A stretch of 39,645 nucleotides of DNA from Pseudomonadota bacterium (GTDB lineage: Bacteria; Pseudomonadota; Alphaproteobacteria; Rhizobiales; Hyphomicrobiaceae), in the NCBI GenBank assembly GCA_023405815.1, contig JAEXXM010000024.1, positions 1 to 39,645 of the forward strand, given 5' to 3'. Each line of letters opens with the position of its first letter. Within the stretch, counting starts at the first letter, position 1. A program made the position numbers and the translations under genes. Positions 8,893-18,604 of this stretch are shown here, piece after piece. A model generated the notes under the pieces. That model searched no databases and had not been told where the DNA came from. It saw only the letters and a program-made list of their open reading frames with translations.

Positions 8893-10623
8893 ATGCCGCA
8901 CGACACCCCGCTGATCGCCACCATCGTTGTCGGCCTCTGCCTTGCATTCGCCCTCGGCGCCATAGCGCAACGCATCCGCGTCTCGCCCCTCGTGGGCTAC
9001 CTCCTCGCCGGTGTCGTTTTGGGGCCCCACACGCCCGGCTTCGTCGCCGACCAGTCGCTGGCGAGCGAATTGGCCGAGATCGGCGTCATCCTCCTCATGT
9101 TCGGTGTCGGCCTGCATTTCTCGCTCAAAGACCTCTGGTCGGTGCGCTCCATCGCCATACCGGGCGCGATCGGCCAGATCGCCGTTGCGACGCTTTTCGG
9201 CATGGGCCTCGCCCACCTGGTCGGCTGGAGCATCGGCGCAGGGCTGACCTTCGGTCTCGCCCTGTCGGTTGCCAGCACCGTCGTGCTTCTGCGCGCCCTT
9301 CAGGAGCGCCGCGTGATCAACACCGAGCGCGGTCGCATTGCGGTCGGCTGGCTGGTCGTCGAGGACCTCGTCATGGTGCTGACGCTGGTGCTCCTCCCCG
9401 CGCTCGTGCCTCTGCTCGACGGCAGCCTCGAGCGCGCCTCGCCGTTGGGCATCCAGACCATTCTCCAGACGCTGGCGATCACCGTTGCGAAGGTGGCGGC
9501 CTTCGTCGTCATCATGCTTGTCGTGGGACGCCGGGTCATTCCCTGGCTTCTGCACTACGTGGCGCACTCGGGCTCGCGCGAGCTGTTCCGCCTCGCGGTC
9601 CTCTCCATCGCGCTGGGTTGTGCCTACGGAGCGGCGCAGCTCTTCGATGTGTCCTTCGCGCTCGGCGCCTTCTTCGCTGGCATGATCCTCTCGGAGTCCG
9701 CGCTCAGCCAGCAGGCGGCGTCCGAGACCCTGCCGCTGCGCGACGCCTTTGCCGTGCTGTTCTTCATCTCGGTCGGCATGCTGTTCGACCCGGCCAACCT
9801 CGTTCGCGATCCGCTCCTGGTGTTCGCGACGCTCAGCATTATCCTGGTGGCGAAGTCGGTGGCCGCACTCGTCATAGTGCGCGCCTTCGGACGCCCGTGG
9901 GGAACCGCAGCCACCATCGCGGCGAGCCTCGCGCAGATCGGCGAGTTCTCCTTCATCCTCGCCGGGCTCGGCGTCTCTCTCGGGCTTATGCCCGAGCTCG
10001 GCCGCGAGCTGATCCTCGCCGGCGCCATCATCTCGATTATGCTCAACCCGCTGCTCTTTTTCGCCCTCGACCATGCCAAGCCATGGCTCGATAAGCGCGA
10101 TGGCGTGATCCCGCAGCCTGTCGTCCCCGAGCCTGCAGCCGCACCGAGCGCGCCAGCACCTGCAGCGCCGGCCAAACCGTCAGGCGACGACATCGAGGTG
10201 ACGACGCAGCAAGGGCACACGGTCCTCGTCGGCTACGGCAACATCGGCCGCTGGATCGGCGAAGCGCTGGTCGGAGCAGGCGTGCCGCTCTTCGTCATCG
10301 ATGAGAAGGACGAGATCGTCGCCAAACTGAAGGCCGCGGGCATAGAGGCGGTCTCGGCCAGCGCTCCGCCGGCTCTTGCGGCCGCCAACCTGCCAAAGGC
10401 ACATGCGCTGTTGATCGCGGTTCCGGAGGCATTCGAGGCGGGGCAGATCGTCGCCCAGGCACACGCTGCCAACCCGACGCTGTTCATCATCGCCCACGCC
10501 CACTCCGACACCGAGGCCGACTATCTCTCCAATCTCGGCGCCACCGTCGTTGTCGGGGGCGCGCGCGAGATCGCCGCAACGATGGTTGCGAGGCTTCCAC
10601 GCCCGACCGCGCACGTGTCTTAG
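8893..10623 (+). CDS. Kef/YbaL-type monovalent cation:proton antiporter (CPA2) with NAD-binding domain
   Basis: A 576-residue inner-membrane protein. Residues 1 to about 400 are a chain of hydrophobic helices typical of CPA2 antiporters, beginning with a helix followed by the conserved LVGYLLAGVVLGP. A proline/alanine-rich linker (about residues 410-435) leads to a TrkA-N Rossmann domain with G-Y-G-N-I-G at 447-452. These proteins export potassium or other cations in exchange for protons, gated by nucleotide binding. The length is close to YbaL and shorter than KefB/KefC. The start at 8893 begins right at the first helix; upstream in-frame codons give an arginine-rich stretch unlikely to be coding. 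AAGGA lies 12 bases upstream. It appears monocistronic. Confidence 0.85.
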   Translation: MPHDTPLIATIVVGLCLAFALGAIAQRIRVSPLVGYLLAGVVLGPHTPGFVADQSLASELAEIGVILLMFGVGLHFSLKDLWSVRSIAIPGAIGQIAVATLFGMGLAHLVGWSIGAGLTFGLALSVASTVVLLRALQERRVINTERGRIAVGWLVVEDLVMVLTLVLLPALVPLLDGSLERASPLGIQTILQTLAITVAKVAAFVVIMLVVGRRVIPWLLHYVAHSGSRELFRLAVLSIALGCAYGAAQLFDVSFALGAFFAGMILSESALSQQAASETLPLRDAFAVLFFISVGMLFDPANLVRDPLLVFATLSIILVAKSVAALVIVRAFGRPWGTAATIAASLAQIGEFSFILAGLGVSLGLMPELGRELILAGAIISIMLNPLLFFALDHAKPWLDKRDGVIPQPVVPEPAAAPSAPAPAAPAKPSGDDIEVTTQQGHTVLVGYGNIGRWIGEALVGAGVPLFVIDEKDEIVAKLKAAGIEAVSASAPPALAAANLPKAHALLIAVPEAFEAGQIVAQAHAANPTLFIIAHAHSDTEADYLSNLGATVVVGGAREIAATMVARLPRPTAHVS

Positions 10624-10722
10624 GGTTAGAGCTAACATATTGGACGTGTTCCATACTTCGGTCGATTTTGCTCGGCAGCAACGCCATCGGGCAGCGATTG
10701 ATTGCGTAGCGGGGCGATGCCG

Positions 10723-12063
10723 ATGATGAGCCGACATAGCGGGCGTCTGACACTGGTTGCTGCAGTGGCGGCAATGCCGATCCTCTCGGGGCGGGCCGTT
10801 GCCGATGACAGCGGCTGCGCAGCCGTCAACCGCGGCGTCCTCGACGCCGAGCTCAACGCCGGCTCCGCGACAGCTAGGAGCGTGTCGCTCGACGCCGGCG
10901 ACCTGCTGACCTTCACGGCGACCGGCGCCTCGGTATCGCTCGCAGGCGCGCCGGCAACGCTCGTTGATGGCTCCGCGGCGACGACCGCGAACTTCAAGGC
11001 CCCGTCCGCCGCCGCATACACTTTCGGCTTTACCAACGCTGGGACAGGAGTGGGCAGCGTCCGCGTGACCTGCCTATCGACCGCGACGGAAGCCGCCAAC
11101 GCGGCCTTCCTCGAACGCCGCAAGTCGCTTCTCAACGCCAACGATCCCGACCGCCTGCGCATTGATCGCGCACCGACGCCGATCGCCAATCCCGACAAGC
11201 CGCTGTCGAGCACCGTGTCGATCGGAGAGGACGGCCGCGCCAAGGACGTCGGATTCTCGGTCAGCCTCTCCGAGATCACCGCCGCGGCGCAGGGCAACAA
11301 GAAGATCGATCCGGGGCTCGTCGATTTCTGGCTCGAGGGTCGCATGCAGAACTACGACGCGGGCTTGGAATCCGGCGGAAATCTAGGCGTTCTTTACCTC
11401 GGCACGCGCTCGATGCTGAGCCCTGACATCATGGTCGGCGCGATGGCTCAGCTCGATCGCGGCGTCGAAACCTACAGCGATGACACGCCCGAGATGGCGG
11501 CGCGCGGCTGGATGTTCGGCCCCTACATGAGCATGAAGCTCGGCGCGGGCGTCGTTTTCGACGGCCGTGTAGCCTGGGGCGAGACGGAGAACGTCGTCTC
11601 CAGCGATGCCTTCGACGATAGTCTCACGCAGCGCCGGCTCGTGCGCGGAAAGCTCACCGGCACGCGCGAGTTCGGCGGCTGGAAGGTCGCGCCGAGCGTT
11701 GGCCTGATCTACATCGAGGACGCCGTGCGCGACTCTGCTTCAAGCGAAACGGTAGCGGCTGGCACCGGCAAGGTGGAGGTGCTGCCCGAGGTGTCGAAAC
11801 GTTTTGCGCTCGACGATGAGACCTACATCGAGCCTCGCGCCGCGCTGGGCGCATTCGTCGGCTTCGACGATCTGCAGGCGCTCAATCCTGCCGTGCCGTC
11901 CGTGGTGCCCACCGATGTGCAGTTGAAGGCGCAGGCCGGAGTCGCGGTCGGCGTGAAGGATGGCACCAGCTTGCAGGCCACCGGAGGCGTCGAAAGCGGC
12001 GCGAGCACGACCTCGGAGAACTGGATGGGACGTCTGCAGCTCAACGTGCCGCTGGGCAAGTGA
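10723..12063 (+). CDS. Outer-membrane autotransporter-barrel-like protein
   Basis: A 446-residue protein with a signal peptide (cleavage near AVADD, about residue 26), an N-terminal beta-rich domain with two cysteines (about residues 30 and 112), a charged linker, then alternating amphipathic strands from about residue 215 to the end (for example GNLGVLYLGTR, WMFGPYMSMKLG, WKVAPSVGLIYIED), ending LQLNVPLGK. The pattern fits a C-terminal beta barrel like those of autotransporters or related porin-like proteins, but the usual terminal aromatic residue is missing. GGGG at 10711-10714 best serves the ATG at 10723; ATGs at 10717 and 10726 are alternatives. The function of the exposed domain is unknown. 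Confidence 0.65.
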   Translation: MMSRHSGRLTLVAAVAAMPILSGRAVADDSGCAAVNRGVLDAELNAGSATARSVSLDAGDLLTFTATGASVSLAGAPATLVDGSAATTANFKAPSAAAYTFGFTNAGTGVGSVRVTCLSTATEAANAAFLERRKSLLNANDPDRLRIDRAPTPIANPDKPLSSTVSIGEDGRAKDVGFSVSLSEITAAAQGNKKIDPGLVDFWLEGRMQNYDAGLESGGNLGVLYLGTRSMLSPDIMVGAMAQLDRGVETYSDDTPEMAARGWMFGPYMSMKLGAGVVFDGRVAWGETENVVSSDAFDDSLTQRRLVRGKLTGTREFGGWKVAPSVGLIYIEDAVRDSASSETVAAGTGKVEVLPEVSKRFALDDETYIEPRAALGAFVGFDDLQALNPAVPSVVPTDVQLKAQAGVAVGVKDGTSLQATGGVESGASTTSENWMGRLQLNVPLGK

Positions 12064-12248
12064 GCCGTTTCGCGCCGCAGCAATTCTTCAATTTTGTCAA
12101 CATCCTTCTTACGCCAATGCAATGGAAAGTTATTTCGCGTGTCACAAACGTCACGTATAGTGCGTGTTGTAGGTGATCAGAATTGGCTGCGGGTCCACTG
12201 CCACCTCGGCAGGCTGAAGCTCCCCCGAACCGCCTTTCCGTAGCGCTG

Positions 12249-12266
12249 ATCTCCTGCGAAGGAGGT
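12249..12266 (+). promoter_or_regulatory. Hairpin sequestering the ribosome binding site of the 66-residue ORF
   Basis: ATCTCCT (12249-12255) pairs with AGGAGGT (12260-12266) around a GCGA loop, which is of the very stable GNRA type. The right arm is the complete Shine-Dalgarno sequence of the ORF starting at 12272, so the folded RNA would hide it. A second upstream stretch, CACCTC at 12202-12207, can also pair with GAGGTG at 12263-12268, giving a possible alternative fold. This could be a thermosensor, riboregulator or trans-acting RNA target; only the pairing itself is seen. Confidence 0.5.
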
Positions 12267-12271
12267 GAAGC

Positions 12272-12472
12272 ATGGCATGCCCGAAGATCGAGGTCCGCGG
12301 CAAAAGAGTGATCCTGCTTAGCGGATTTCACGACGTAGTCAGAGCAGCCCGCCCCCAGATGCTCGACGATGCTAACGTGAAAGAGGTCGACGAGCTGCGG
12401 CAGTCCGCACGGCTGCACCCCGACGCAGTGGCCTTTGGCTTCGTCGCAGGACGCTGGGTTCCGGCCGCCTGA
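12272..12472 (+). CDS. Small orphan protein, 66 residues
   Basis: An unrecognised 66-residue protein preceded by one of the strongest ribosome binding sites in the window (AAGGAGGTGA, six bases before the ATG). It begins MACPKIEVRGKR, has a hydrophobic VILLSGF stretch, an acidic/basic middle and ends FVAGRWVPAA. There is no signal peptide or membrane helix, and a single cysteine at residue 3. It stands alone between the outer-membrane protein and rlmN, with a terminator-like hairpin 50 bases downstream, so it is probably its own transcript. A putative TATAGT -10 box lies at 12156-12161. The residue composition looks like real protein, but no function can be offered. Confidence 0.6.
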   Translation: MACPKIEVRGKRVILLSGFHDVVRAARPQMLDDANVKEVDELRQSARLHPDAVAFGFVAGRWVPAA

Positions 12473-12520
12473 GCCGTAATCCGCCAGGTCCCCCGCCTGG
12501 ACACCCCTGTGTTTTCGCAG

Positions 12521-12552
12521 TCCCCGGATCCGTCAGGGTCCGGGGATTTGCT
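12521..12552 (+). terminator. Probable terminator after the 66-residue ORF
   Basis: TCCCCGGATCC at 12521-12531 pairs with GGGTCCGGGGA at 12536-12546 with one mismatch around a four-base loop, followed by a T-rich stretch (TTTGCTGTCTTT). It separates the small ORF from rlmN. A weaker hairpin, CCAGG/CCTGG at 12484-12500, precedes it. Confidence 0.6.
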
Positions 12553-12603
12553 GTCTTTGGAGCGCATCGATAAATAGTGGCGATCGCTATTGCCCGGATT
12601 TCC

Positions 12604-13806
12604 ATGTCGCTCGCACTCGATACTCACCTGACGACTGCCGCAGCTGCCGAGAAGCCATCGCTGGCCGGACTCGGCCGCGAGGGACTGCGCGCAGCGCTCG
12701 CCGTCGCAGGAGTGCCGGAAAAGCAGCTGCGCATGCGCGTCGCCCAGCTCTGGAGCTGGCTCTACGTTCGCGGCGTCAGCGACTTTGCCGCGATGACGGA
12801 CGTCGCCAAGGAGCTGCGCGCGGCACTCGCCGAGCGCTATTCGCTGGCACGACCCGAGATCGTCTCCGAGCAGGTATCCGTCGATGGCACGCGCAAGTGG
12901 CTGCTGCGTCTTCCAGCGCAGGGCCGCGATGGTCGCCCCCCGGAGGTCGAGACCGTCTACATTCCTGAAGCCGACCGCGGCACGCTCTGTATCTCGAGCC
13001 AGGTCGGTTGCACGCTGAACTGCACCTTCTGCCATACCGGCACACAGCGGCTCGTGCGCAATCTCATCGCTGAGGAGATCGTCGGCCAGATTCTGCTGGC
13101 GCGCGATCGCATCGGCGATTGGCCGGGCGCCGCCCCCCCCGGCGACGGTCGCCTCTTGCCGTCGTCGGAGCGCAAGATCACCAACATCGTTCTCATGGGC
13201 ATGGGCGAACCGCTCTACAATTTCGATAACGTCAAGGCGGCGATGGAAGTCGCCGCCGACGGCGAGGGTCTCTCGGTCTCCAAGCGCCGCATCACGCTGT
13301 CGACTTCGGGCGTCGTGCCGGAGATCGCGCACTGGGGCGAGGAGACGGGCACCATGCTTGCCATCTCGCTGCACGCCGTGCGCGACGAGCTGCGCGACGT
13401 CCTCGTGCCGATCAACCGCAAGTATCCGATTGCCGAGCTGCTCGATGCGTGCCGCAACTATCCGGGCCTGTCGAACGCGCGCCGCATTACCTTCGAGTAC
13501 GTGATGCTGAAGGGCGTCAACGACAGCCTCGCCGAGGCGAAAGAGCTCGTGCGCCTGCTCGCCGGCATCCCCGCGAAGATCAACCTCATCCCCTTCAATC
13601 CGTGGCCGGGCGCGCCCTACGAGTGCTCCGACTGGGAGCAGATCGAGCGCTTCGCCGACGTGGTCAATCGCGCCGGATACGCGAGCCCCGTGCGCACGCC
13701 GCGCGGTCGCGACATCTACGCCGCCTGCGGGCAGCTCAAGTCGGCGAGCGTCAAGCAGCGTGCGAGCGCCGCGCATGCAACTGCGGATGCGGCGAGCGGG
13801 AGCTGA
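12604..13806 (+). CDS. rlmN: Dual-specificity 23S rRNA/tRNA adenine-C2 methyltransferase RlmN
   Basis: A 400-residue radical-SAM enzyme that methylates C2 of A2503 in 23S rRNA and A37 in some tRNAs. The 4Fe-4S/SAM motif C-X3-C-X2-C is at Cys136, Cys140 and Cys143 (CTLNCTFC). The two mechanistic cysteines are visible: one in RGTLCISSQ just before that motif and one in AACGQL near the C-terminus, the methyl-carrying residue. MGMGEPLYN and the ISLHAV segment are also present. The start at 12604 matches the family N-terminus; a GTG at 12577 would add nine residues with a poorer site. The downstream membrane protein starts six bases after the stop, suggesting co-transcription. Confidence 0.95.
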   Translation: MSLALDTHLTTAAAAEKPSLAGLGREGLRAALAVAGVPEKQLRMRVAQLWSWLYVRGVSDFAAMTDVAKELRAALAERYSLARPEIVSEQVSVDGTRKWLLRLPAQGRDGRPPEVETVYIPEADRGTLCISSQVGCTLNCTFCHTGTQRLVRNLIAEEIVGQILLARDRIGDWPGAAPPGDGRLLPSSERKITNIVLMGMGEPLYNFDNVKAAMEVAADGEGLSVSKRRITLSTSGVVPEIAHWGEETGTMLAISLHAVRDELRDVLVPINRKYPIAELLDACRNYPGLSNARRITFEYVMLKGVNDSLAEAKELVRLLAGIPAKINLIPFNPWPGAPYECSDWEQIERFADVVNRAGYASPVRTPRGRDIYAACGQLKSASVKQRASAAHATADAASGS

Positions 13807-13811
13807 CGCAA

Positions 13812-14243
13812 GTGTTCTGGAAGACCACGGGACGCATCCTCATCGTCATTCCATTCGCTTTGTTCGCCGCGATGCTGGCGAGTCTCTTCGTTCTGATGAC
13901 GCTCGGGCTTGAGCGCATCACCACCTTCCTGCACGTCAATCCCATCGAGGCCGATAGCTCCGAGCAGGTGCTCGTGATGATGGATCAGGGCATGATGCTC
14001 CTCGCGAGCCTTACCGTGATCCCGGCACTGCTGATGGTCATCGTCGGCGAGATCGCCCGTATCCGCTCGATTGTCTATTACGTTGCCGGCGGCGGCCTCG
14101 CGCTCGCCGCCATTCCTCTTCTCGCCCGCTTCGGCCAGGATGGCTCGGTCACGACGCCCGAGGCCGTGGTCTGGCAGGTCTTCGCCACGGCCGGTTTTGC
14201 CGGCGGCTTCGTCTATTGGCTCATCGCCGGCCGCAACGCCTGA
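13812..14243 (+). CDS. Four-helix membrane protein, paralogue of the 14629 gene
   Basis: A 143-residue inner-membrane protein with four hydrophobic segments. Translation starts at a GTG (13812) with GGGAG nine bases upstream, inside the end of rlmN. The last two helices end with the pattern FATAGFAGGFVYWLIAGRNA, closely matching the end of the protein at 14629-15120 (FATVGLLAGLTYWLVAGRCA), and both have an RIRS-x-x-YY segment before the third helix. The two therefore look like diverged duplicates. No known domain with an assigned function is recognised; similar short four-helix proteins are common and uncharacterised in alphaproteobacteria. Confidence 0.75.
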   Translation: MFWKTTGRILIVIPFALFAAMLASLFVLMTLGLERITTFLHVNPIEADSSEQVLVMMDQGMMLLASLTVIPALLMVIVGEIARIRSIVYYVAGGGLALAAIPLLARFGQDGSVTTPEAVVWQVFATAGFAGGFVYWLIAGRNA

Positions 14244-14628
14244 CTTCTTCGTCGATGCAACGCCGCCTGTGACCTGGCAATCGCGAACCCGCATATCCGA
14301 TATGGCCGTGAAGACGGCTATCCACGCAAGCTTTCACGGCTCGACGACTAAGGAGCACACCTCCGGCTGCAAGGTGTCTGGGTTCCCGCCTTCGCGGGAA
14401 TGACGTCTGGGGGAGGGCCCTATTGCCGCCGAAGGCGGCAGGGGCGCAAGGCGCCCCGGCGCGAGCGCCGGCCATCAGCTCGCGCAAGACTTTGCCGCAC
14501 GCAAAGCTTCTCCCAGCTCGCGTCAGCCAAGAAAACCCATTAGGCAGACCCCGCGTTTTGGGTTGAGGGCGATGATCGAGGCCCTGTAAGCTCGCTCAGG
14601 GGTGGAGATCATAAGTGGGGGTAAGCCC
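14244..14628. repeat. Hairpin-rich intergenic repeat region
   Basis: 385 bases without a gene but dense in inverted repeats. GCCGTGAA at 14305-14312 pairs with TTCACGGC at 14333-14340. TTCCCGC/GCGGGAA (14383-14400) pairs around CTTC and continues into AATGACG, a form common in dispersed proteobacterial repeats. Then three tight hairpins follow back to back at 14424-14471: GCCGCC/GGCGGC, GGGGCGC/GCGCCCC, and CCGGCGC/GCGCCGG, each with a loop of about three bases. It looks like a dispersed repeat cluster that may also terminate transcription from rlmN. Reading frames through it are by-products of the repeat. Confidence 0.65.
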
Positions 14629-15120
14629 ATGCTCACGCTGTTGCGCGTTCTTTTCGGCTTCGCCATCGCTTGCTTGGTGGCCGGCGTGGCGACCGTCGCT
14701 TTCGTCGTGAGCCCCATCGAGCTCGCCAATCTGCCGGCCGAGGCGCAGCCCGAGCGGCTCGGCAACGCCGGCATCCTCGCCCTGCTCACTGCGACGCACT
14801 CGGCGATTTTTGCCTTTCCCTTTGCGCTCGTTGCCCTCGGTATCGCCGAGCTCTGGCGCATCAGGTCGTGGCTCTACTATGCGCTGGTCGGTATCGTGAT
14901 CTCGCTCGGAGGCCTCGCTGCCGTCTACCTCAACGAGGTTCCGGGCCAGCCTTCGATCCTCAACGACTACGCGCTCATTGCCTTTGCCACCGTCGGACTT
15001 CTCGCGGGCCTCACCTACTGGCTCGTCGCCGGCCGCTGCGCCGGCGGACGACGCCGGGGCAACGCCGCTCCCCCTCCGGCCACCCCGACCGAGAGCGATG
15101 CCGCCCCCCAGCCAACTTAA
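14629..15120 (+). CDS. Four-helix membrane protein, paralogue of the 13812 gene
   Basis: A 163-residue inner-membrane protein with four predicted helices and a hydrophilic, proline-rich C-terminal tail after the final GRCAGG. The ATG at 14629 is preceded by a GGGGG stretch eight bases upstream. The third and fourth helices resemble the 13812 product (shared RIRS-x-x-YY and YWL-V/I-AGR motifs). Present as a near-tandem pair with that gene, separated by the repeat cluster. No function can be assigned. Confidence 0.75.
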   Translation: MLTLLRVLFGFAIACLVAGVATVAFVVSPIELANLPAEAQPERLGNAGILALLTATHSAIFAFPFALVALGIAELWRIRSWLYYALVGIVISLGGLAAVYLNEVPGQPSILNDYALIAFATVGLLAGLTYWLVAGRCAGGRRRGNAAPPPATPTESDAAPQPT

Positions 15121-15239
15121 CTTTACGCATCCCTATTCTCCCAAAGCCCAGGCGATATGACGCGCAAGTGTATTGTTGCGCCGCAGCGAACAGTTTAGTC
15201 TGCCATGAGTGCTGCGGGGGGCGATGAGAGGTTTGACCG

Positions 15240-15929
15240 ATGCTCGACCCTGAGCTCCAGCAACGCTTTGCGCGCCACTGCACCGAGGCTGCCTTCGGTT
15301 ATTCCGCTGCGACTACCGCGGCCTATGCCGCGTTCGCCGATCAGGTGCTGAGCTTCTGGACGTCGGTGCTGCAGCCGGCGCCTCCCAAGCGTGAGCCCGA
15401 GCTGTGGCGCTGGCCGGTTCCGCTGGCACCGCCGTCGGCTCCGGCCAAAGCTGATTTCAACCCGTTCATGTGGGCGCTTCCCCAGCCGGTCGCTCCGGCA
15501 CCTAAAGCCGCGGCTCTGCCGACCAATCCTTGGGAGGCGATGGCCCAGTTTGCCGAGGTCATGAGCGGAGCTCTGAGCGCGATCAGCGGAACGCCCGTCA
15601 AGCCGCTTTCGAGCCCCAAGGATCCGATGACGGCTTGGCTCACGGCCTTTCCCTTTGCGCAGCCGACGGCCGCTTGGCCGATGGCCTTCATGATGATGTC
15701 GCAGGGTGTGCCGCACGCAGTCGCCTGGCCAACGGCCGAAGCCAACGCCGCCGTGCTCGATGCCGCCGAGATCGCCCGCCGCTCGATCAGCAAGGCCTTC
15801 GCCAGCTATCAGTCCGAGAGCGGGCACGCCGCGGGCGGCAACGTTTGGCCGCCCGTCGAGATGATGACTCTCTTCGCCGCTGTGCCGCTCAACGTCGGCA
15901 CGCTGCTCACGGCGATGAAGCTGCACTGA
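15240..15929 (+). CDS. Uncharacterised alanine/proline-rich protein, possibly phasin-like
   Basis: A 229-residue protein without signal peptide or membrane helices. It has an alanine-rich amphipathic N-terminal helix (residues 1-45), a proline-rich middle with repeated tryptophans (WRWPVP, FMWALP), and a second alanine-rich helix near residues 165-190. GAGAGG sits nine bases before the ATG. The composition recalls phasins, which coat polyhydroxyalkanoate granules, and a TTGCGCCGCA stretch upstream vaguely resembles PhaR-type sites, but neither observation is decisive. Treat as unknown. Confidence 0.65.
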   Translation: MLDPELQQRFARHCTEAAFGYSAATTAAYAAFADQVLSFWTSVLQPAPPKREPELWRWPVPLAPPSAPAKADFNPFMWALPQPVAPAPKAAALPTNPWEAMAQFAEVMSGALSAISGTPVKPLSSPKDPMTAWLTAFPFAQPTAAWPMAFMMMSQGVPHAVAWPTAEANAAVLDAAEIARRSISKAFASYQSESGHAAGGNVWPPVEMMTLFAAVPLNVGTLLTAMKLH

Positions 15930-15944
15930 GGAAGCGGTGGCCCC

Positions 15945-16202
15945 TCAGGTGGGCTTCTTCTCTTCCTTCGAGCGCACTGGCTTCTTCCGGCAATGCGCCT
16001 TGCGCTTCTTGCCGTTCTTCATCGTGATCTCTTTGTACCAGGAGCACTGCGCCTTGGCCGTGCAGGCGGAGTTGTCGAGCCCCGCACACTCCGACGGCGG
16101 CTTCTTCTCGGTCTTCTTCTTTTCCTCCGCGGCATCGGCTGCGGCGACGAATGCAAGGCAGGCGGCGGCTGCTGAGGCGGCGCGCCAGAAATGAATACGC
16201 AT
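15945..16202 (-). CDS. Small exported cysteine-containing protein
   Basis: An 85-residue protein with a signal peptide (cleavage near ADAAE, about residue 24), a lysine-rich linker, and a compact domain with four cysteines (ECAG, ACTA, QCSW, HCRK) that could form two disulfides. A short C-x-G-L...C...C-S-W...C pattern like this is found in uncharacterised secreted proteins of alphaproteobacteria. The long lysine tails suggest binding to an acidic surface or nucleic acid. It converges on the 15240 gene with only 15 bases between the stops. The start at 16202 is set by the signal peptide. Confidence 0.65.
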   Translation of the reverse strand: MRIHFWRAASAAAACLAFVAAADAAEEKKKTEKKPPSECAGLDNSACTAKAQCSWYKEITMKNGKKRKAHCRKKPVRSKEEKKPT

Positions 16203-16438
16203 AGGAACTGAATCTCCCCCGGGAGTTGTACCCGGCGAGAATATAACATGACCCTTTGCAGAACGGAACGGGTGGTGAACATCGCAGCCGGCTTCCGACC
16301 GCCGATGATGCCCGGCGACAACATCCGCGCGTGCCGGGCCTTCCCGTGACACCGCGGCGCCGCCCGATGCCTATGGCGCTGCGCTGCGGAATTTCGTAGA
16401 CGCTGAGCCGTCCGATGACCCCTTCCAAAGAGCGCAGA

Positions 16439-17671
<1,233 letters not shown>

Positions 17672-17687
17672 GCGAAATCTGGATTGC

Positions 17688-17717
17688 GGATGGCGGCCGA
17701 TCGGCTCGCCGCCATCC
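17688..17717. terminator. Probable bidirectional terminator between argG and the convergent gene
   Basis: GGATGGCGGC (17688-17697) pairs perfectly with GCCGCCATCC (17708-17717) over ten base pairs, with a ten-base loop. It sits in the 50-base space between two convergent stop codons, as expected for a shared terminator, although there is no T-run on either side. Confidence 0.6.
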
Positions 17718-17721
17718 AGCG

Positions 17722-18477
17722 TCACGCCGGCCGCGGCCCGCCGGTCGCTTCGTCGAAGAGGCCTTCGATAGCATCCCAATCCGTGTCGCCGATGAGCGCC
17801 GGCGCGAGCGGGTCCTCGCCCCGCGCCCACTCTTGCGCGCCGTCTGGAACGGTGAGCGCCAGATGCAGCCCATGGATCAGCTCATAGGCGCGCCAGGCAT
17901 AGCCGTGTGCGCGCAGTGCCGATTGCAGCGCATTCTGCACCAGGCTGCGGATCACCGCGTGCGGCTCTGACAACGGCACTTCCACCGCTTTTCCGCAAGC
18001 AGCGTCGATGCACGCCTGCTTGTCGAAGGCCGCATGCCCGCGACACGCGAGCGGCCGCACCGGATGTATGATGCAGCTGTCCATGAGGATCAGCGGACAG
18101 TAGCACTGCGCCGCCATGCGCTGTTGCGCCGGCAGTCCGCGCGCGATGGCGTCGGCCTCGGCTATGCGCCGCGGCAGCTCGAGCTGCCCGCCCGTCGGTG
18201 TCGCGTCGATACGCCGGATGTAGTCTGCGAGCAGGAAGATTTCCGGCGTCGTGGCGGTAACGCGGATGCAGCAGCACGCGGGGCATCCCTTGTGGCAGGC
18301 GAGCACCTGCAAGCCTTCCGCCTGGATGGCGACGTTGCGCTCGAAGAGCTCGAAGGCTTCGGTTGCCAGCGCTTCAATCAGTCCGGCCCTCTCGCGTCCA
18401 GCATCGAGGACCTGCCCGAAGCGCAGGTGCATGGCGCGGAAGAAATCGGCAGGATGCGTGCTTTCCGGTTGCGTCAT
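17722..18477 (-). CDS. YkgJ-like cysteine-cluster protein
   Basis: A 251-residue protein with the C-x3-C-x2-CC-type cluster (CHKGCPACCC) followed by IRVTATTPEIF, the hallmark of YkgJ/UPF0153 proteins thought to bind zinc or an iron-sulfur cluster. Further cysteines follow in CYCPLI, DSCIIH and LACRGH, all likely metal ligands. The ATG at 18477 has AGGAG six bases upstream. The cellular role of this family is unknown; some members lie near oxidative or metal-related genes. Convergent with argG and divergent from the MBL gene. Confidence 0.7.
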   Translation of the reverse strand: MTQPESTHPADFFRAMHLRFGQVLDAGRERAGLIEALATEAFELFERNVAIQAEGLQVLACHKGCPACCCIRVTATTPEIFLLADYIRRIDATPTGGQLELPRRIAEADAIARGLPAQQRMAAQCYCPLILMDSCIIHPVRPLACRGHAAFDKQACIDAACGKAVEVPLSEPHAVIRSLVQNALQSALRAHGYAWRAYELIHGLHLALTVPDGAQEWARGEDPLAPALIGDTDWDAIEGLFDEATGGPRPA

Positions 18478-18604
18478 CGCGGCTCCTGGCGTGCGCTGAG
18501 CATGGTGTGCGTCTCGATCGGCGTGCCGGAGTTGAGCTTTACCGGCGGCGATGAGAATTGCTACGCCTGCGCGCTGACCTAAATCGCCGAGAAGGAAACG
18601 CTTA

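Noticed and set aside
8761..10074. Long minus-strand frame over the antiporter gene
   Set aside because: Composition is dominated by Glu, Arg, Asp and Gly from reversed hydrophobic codons; the antiporter on the plus strand is clear.
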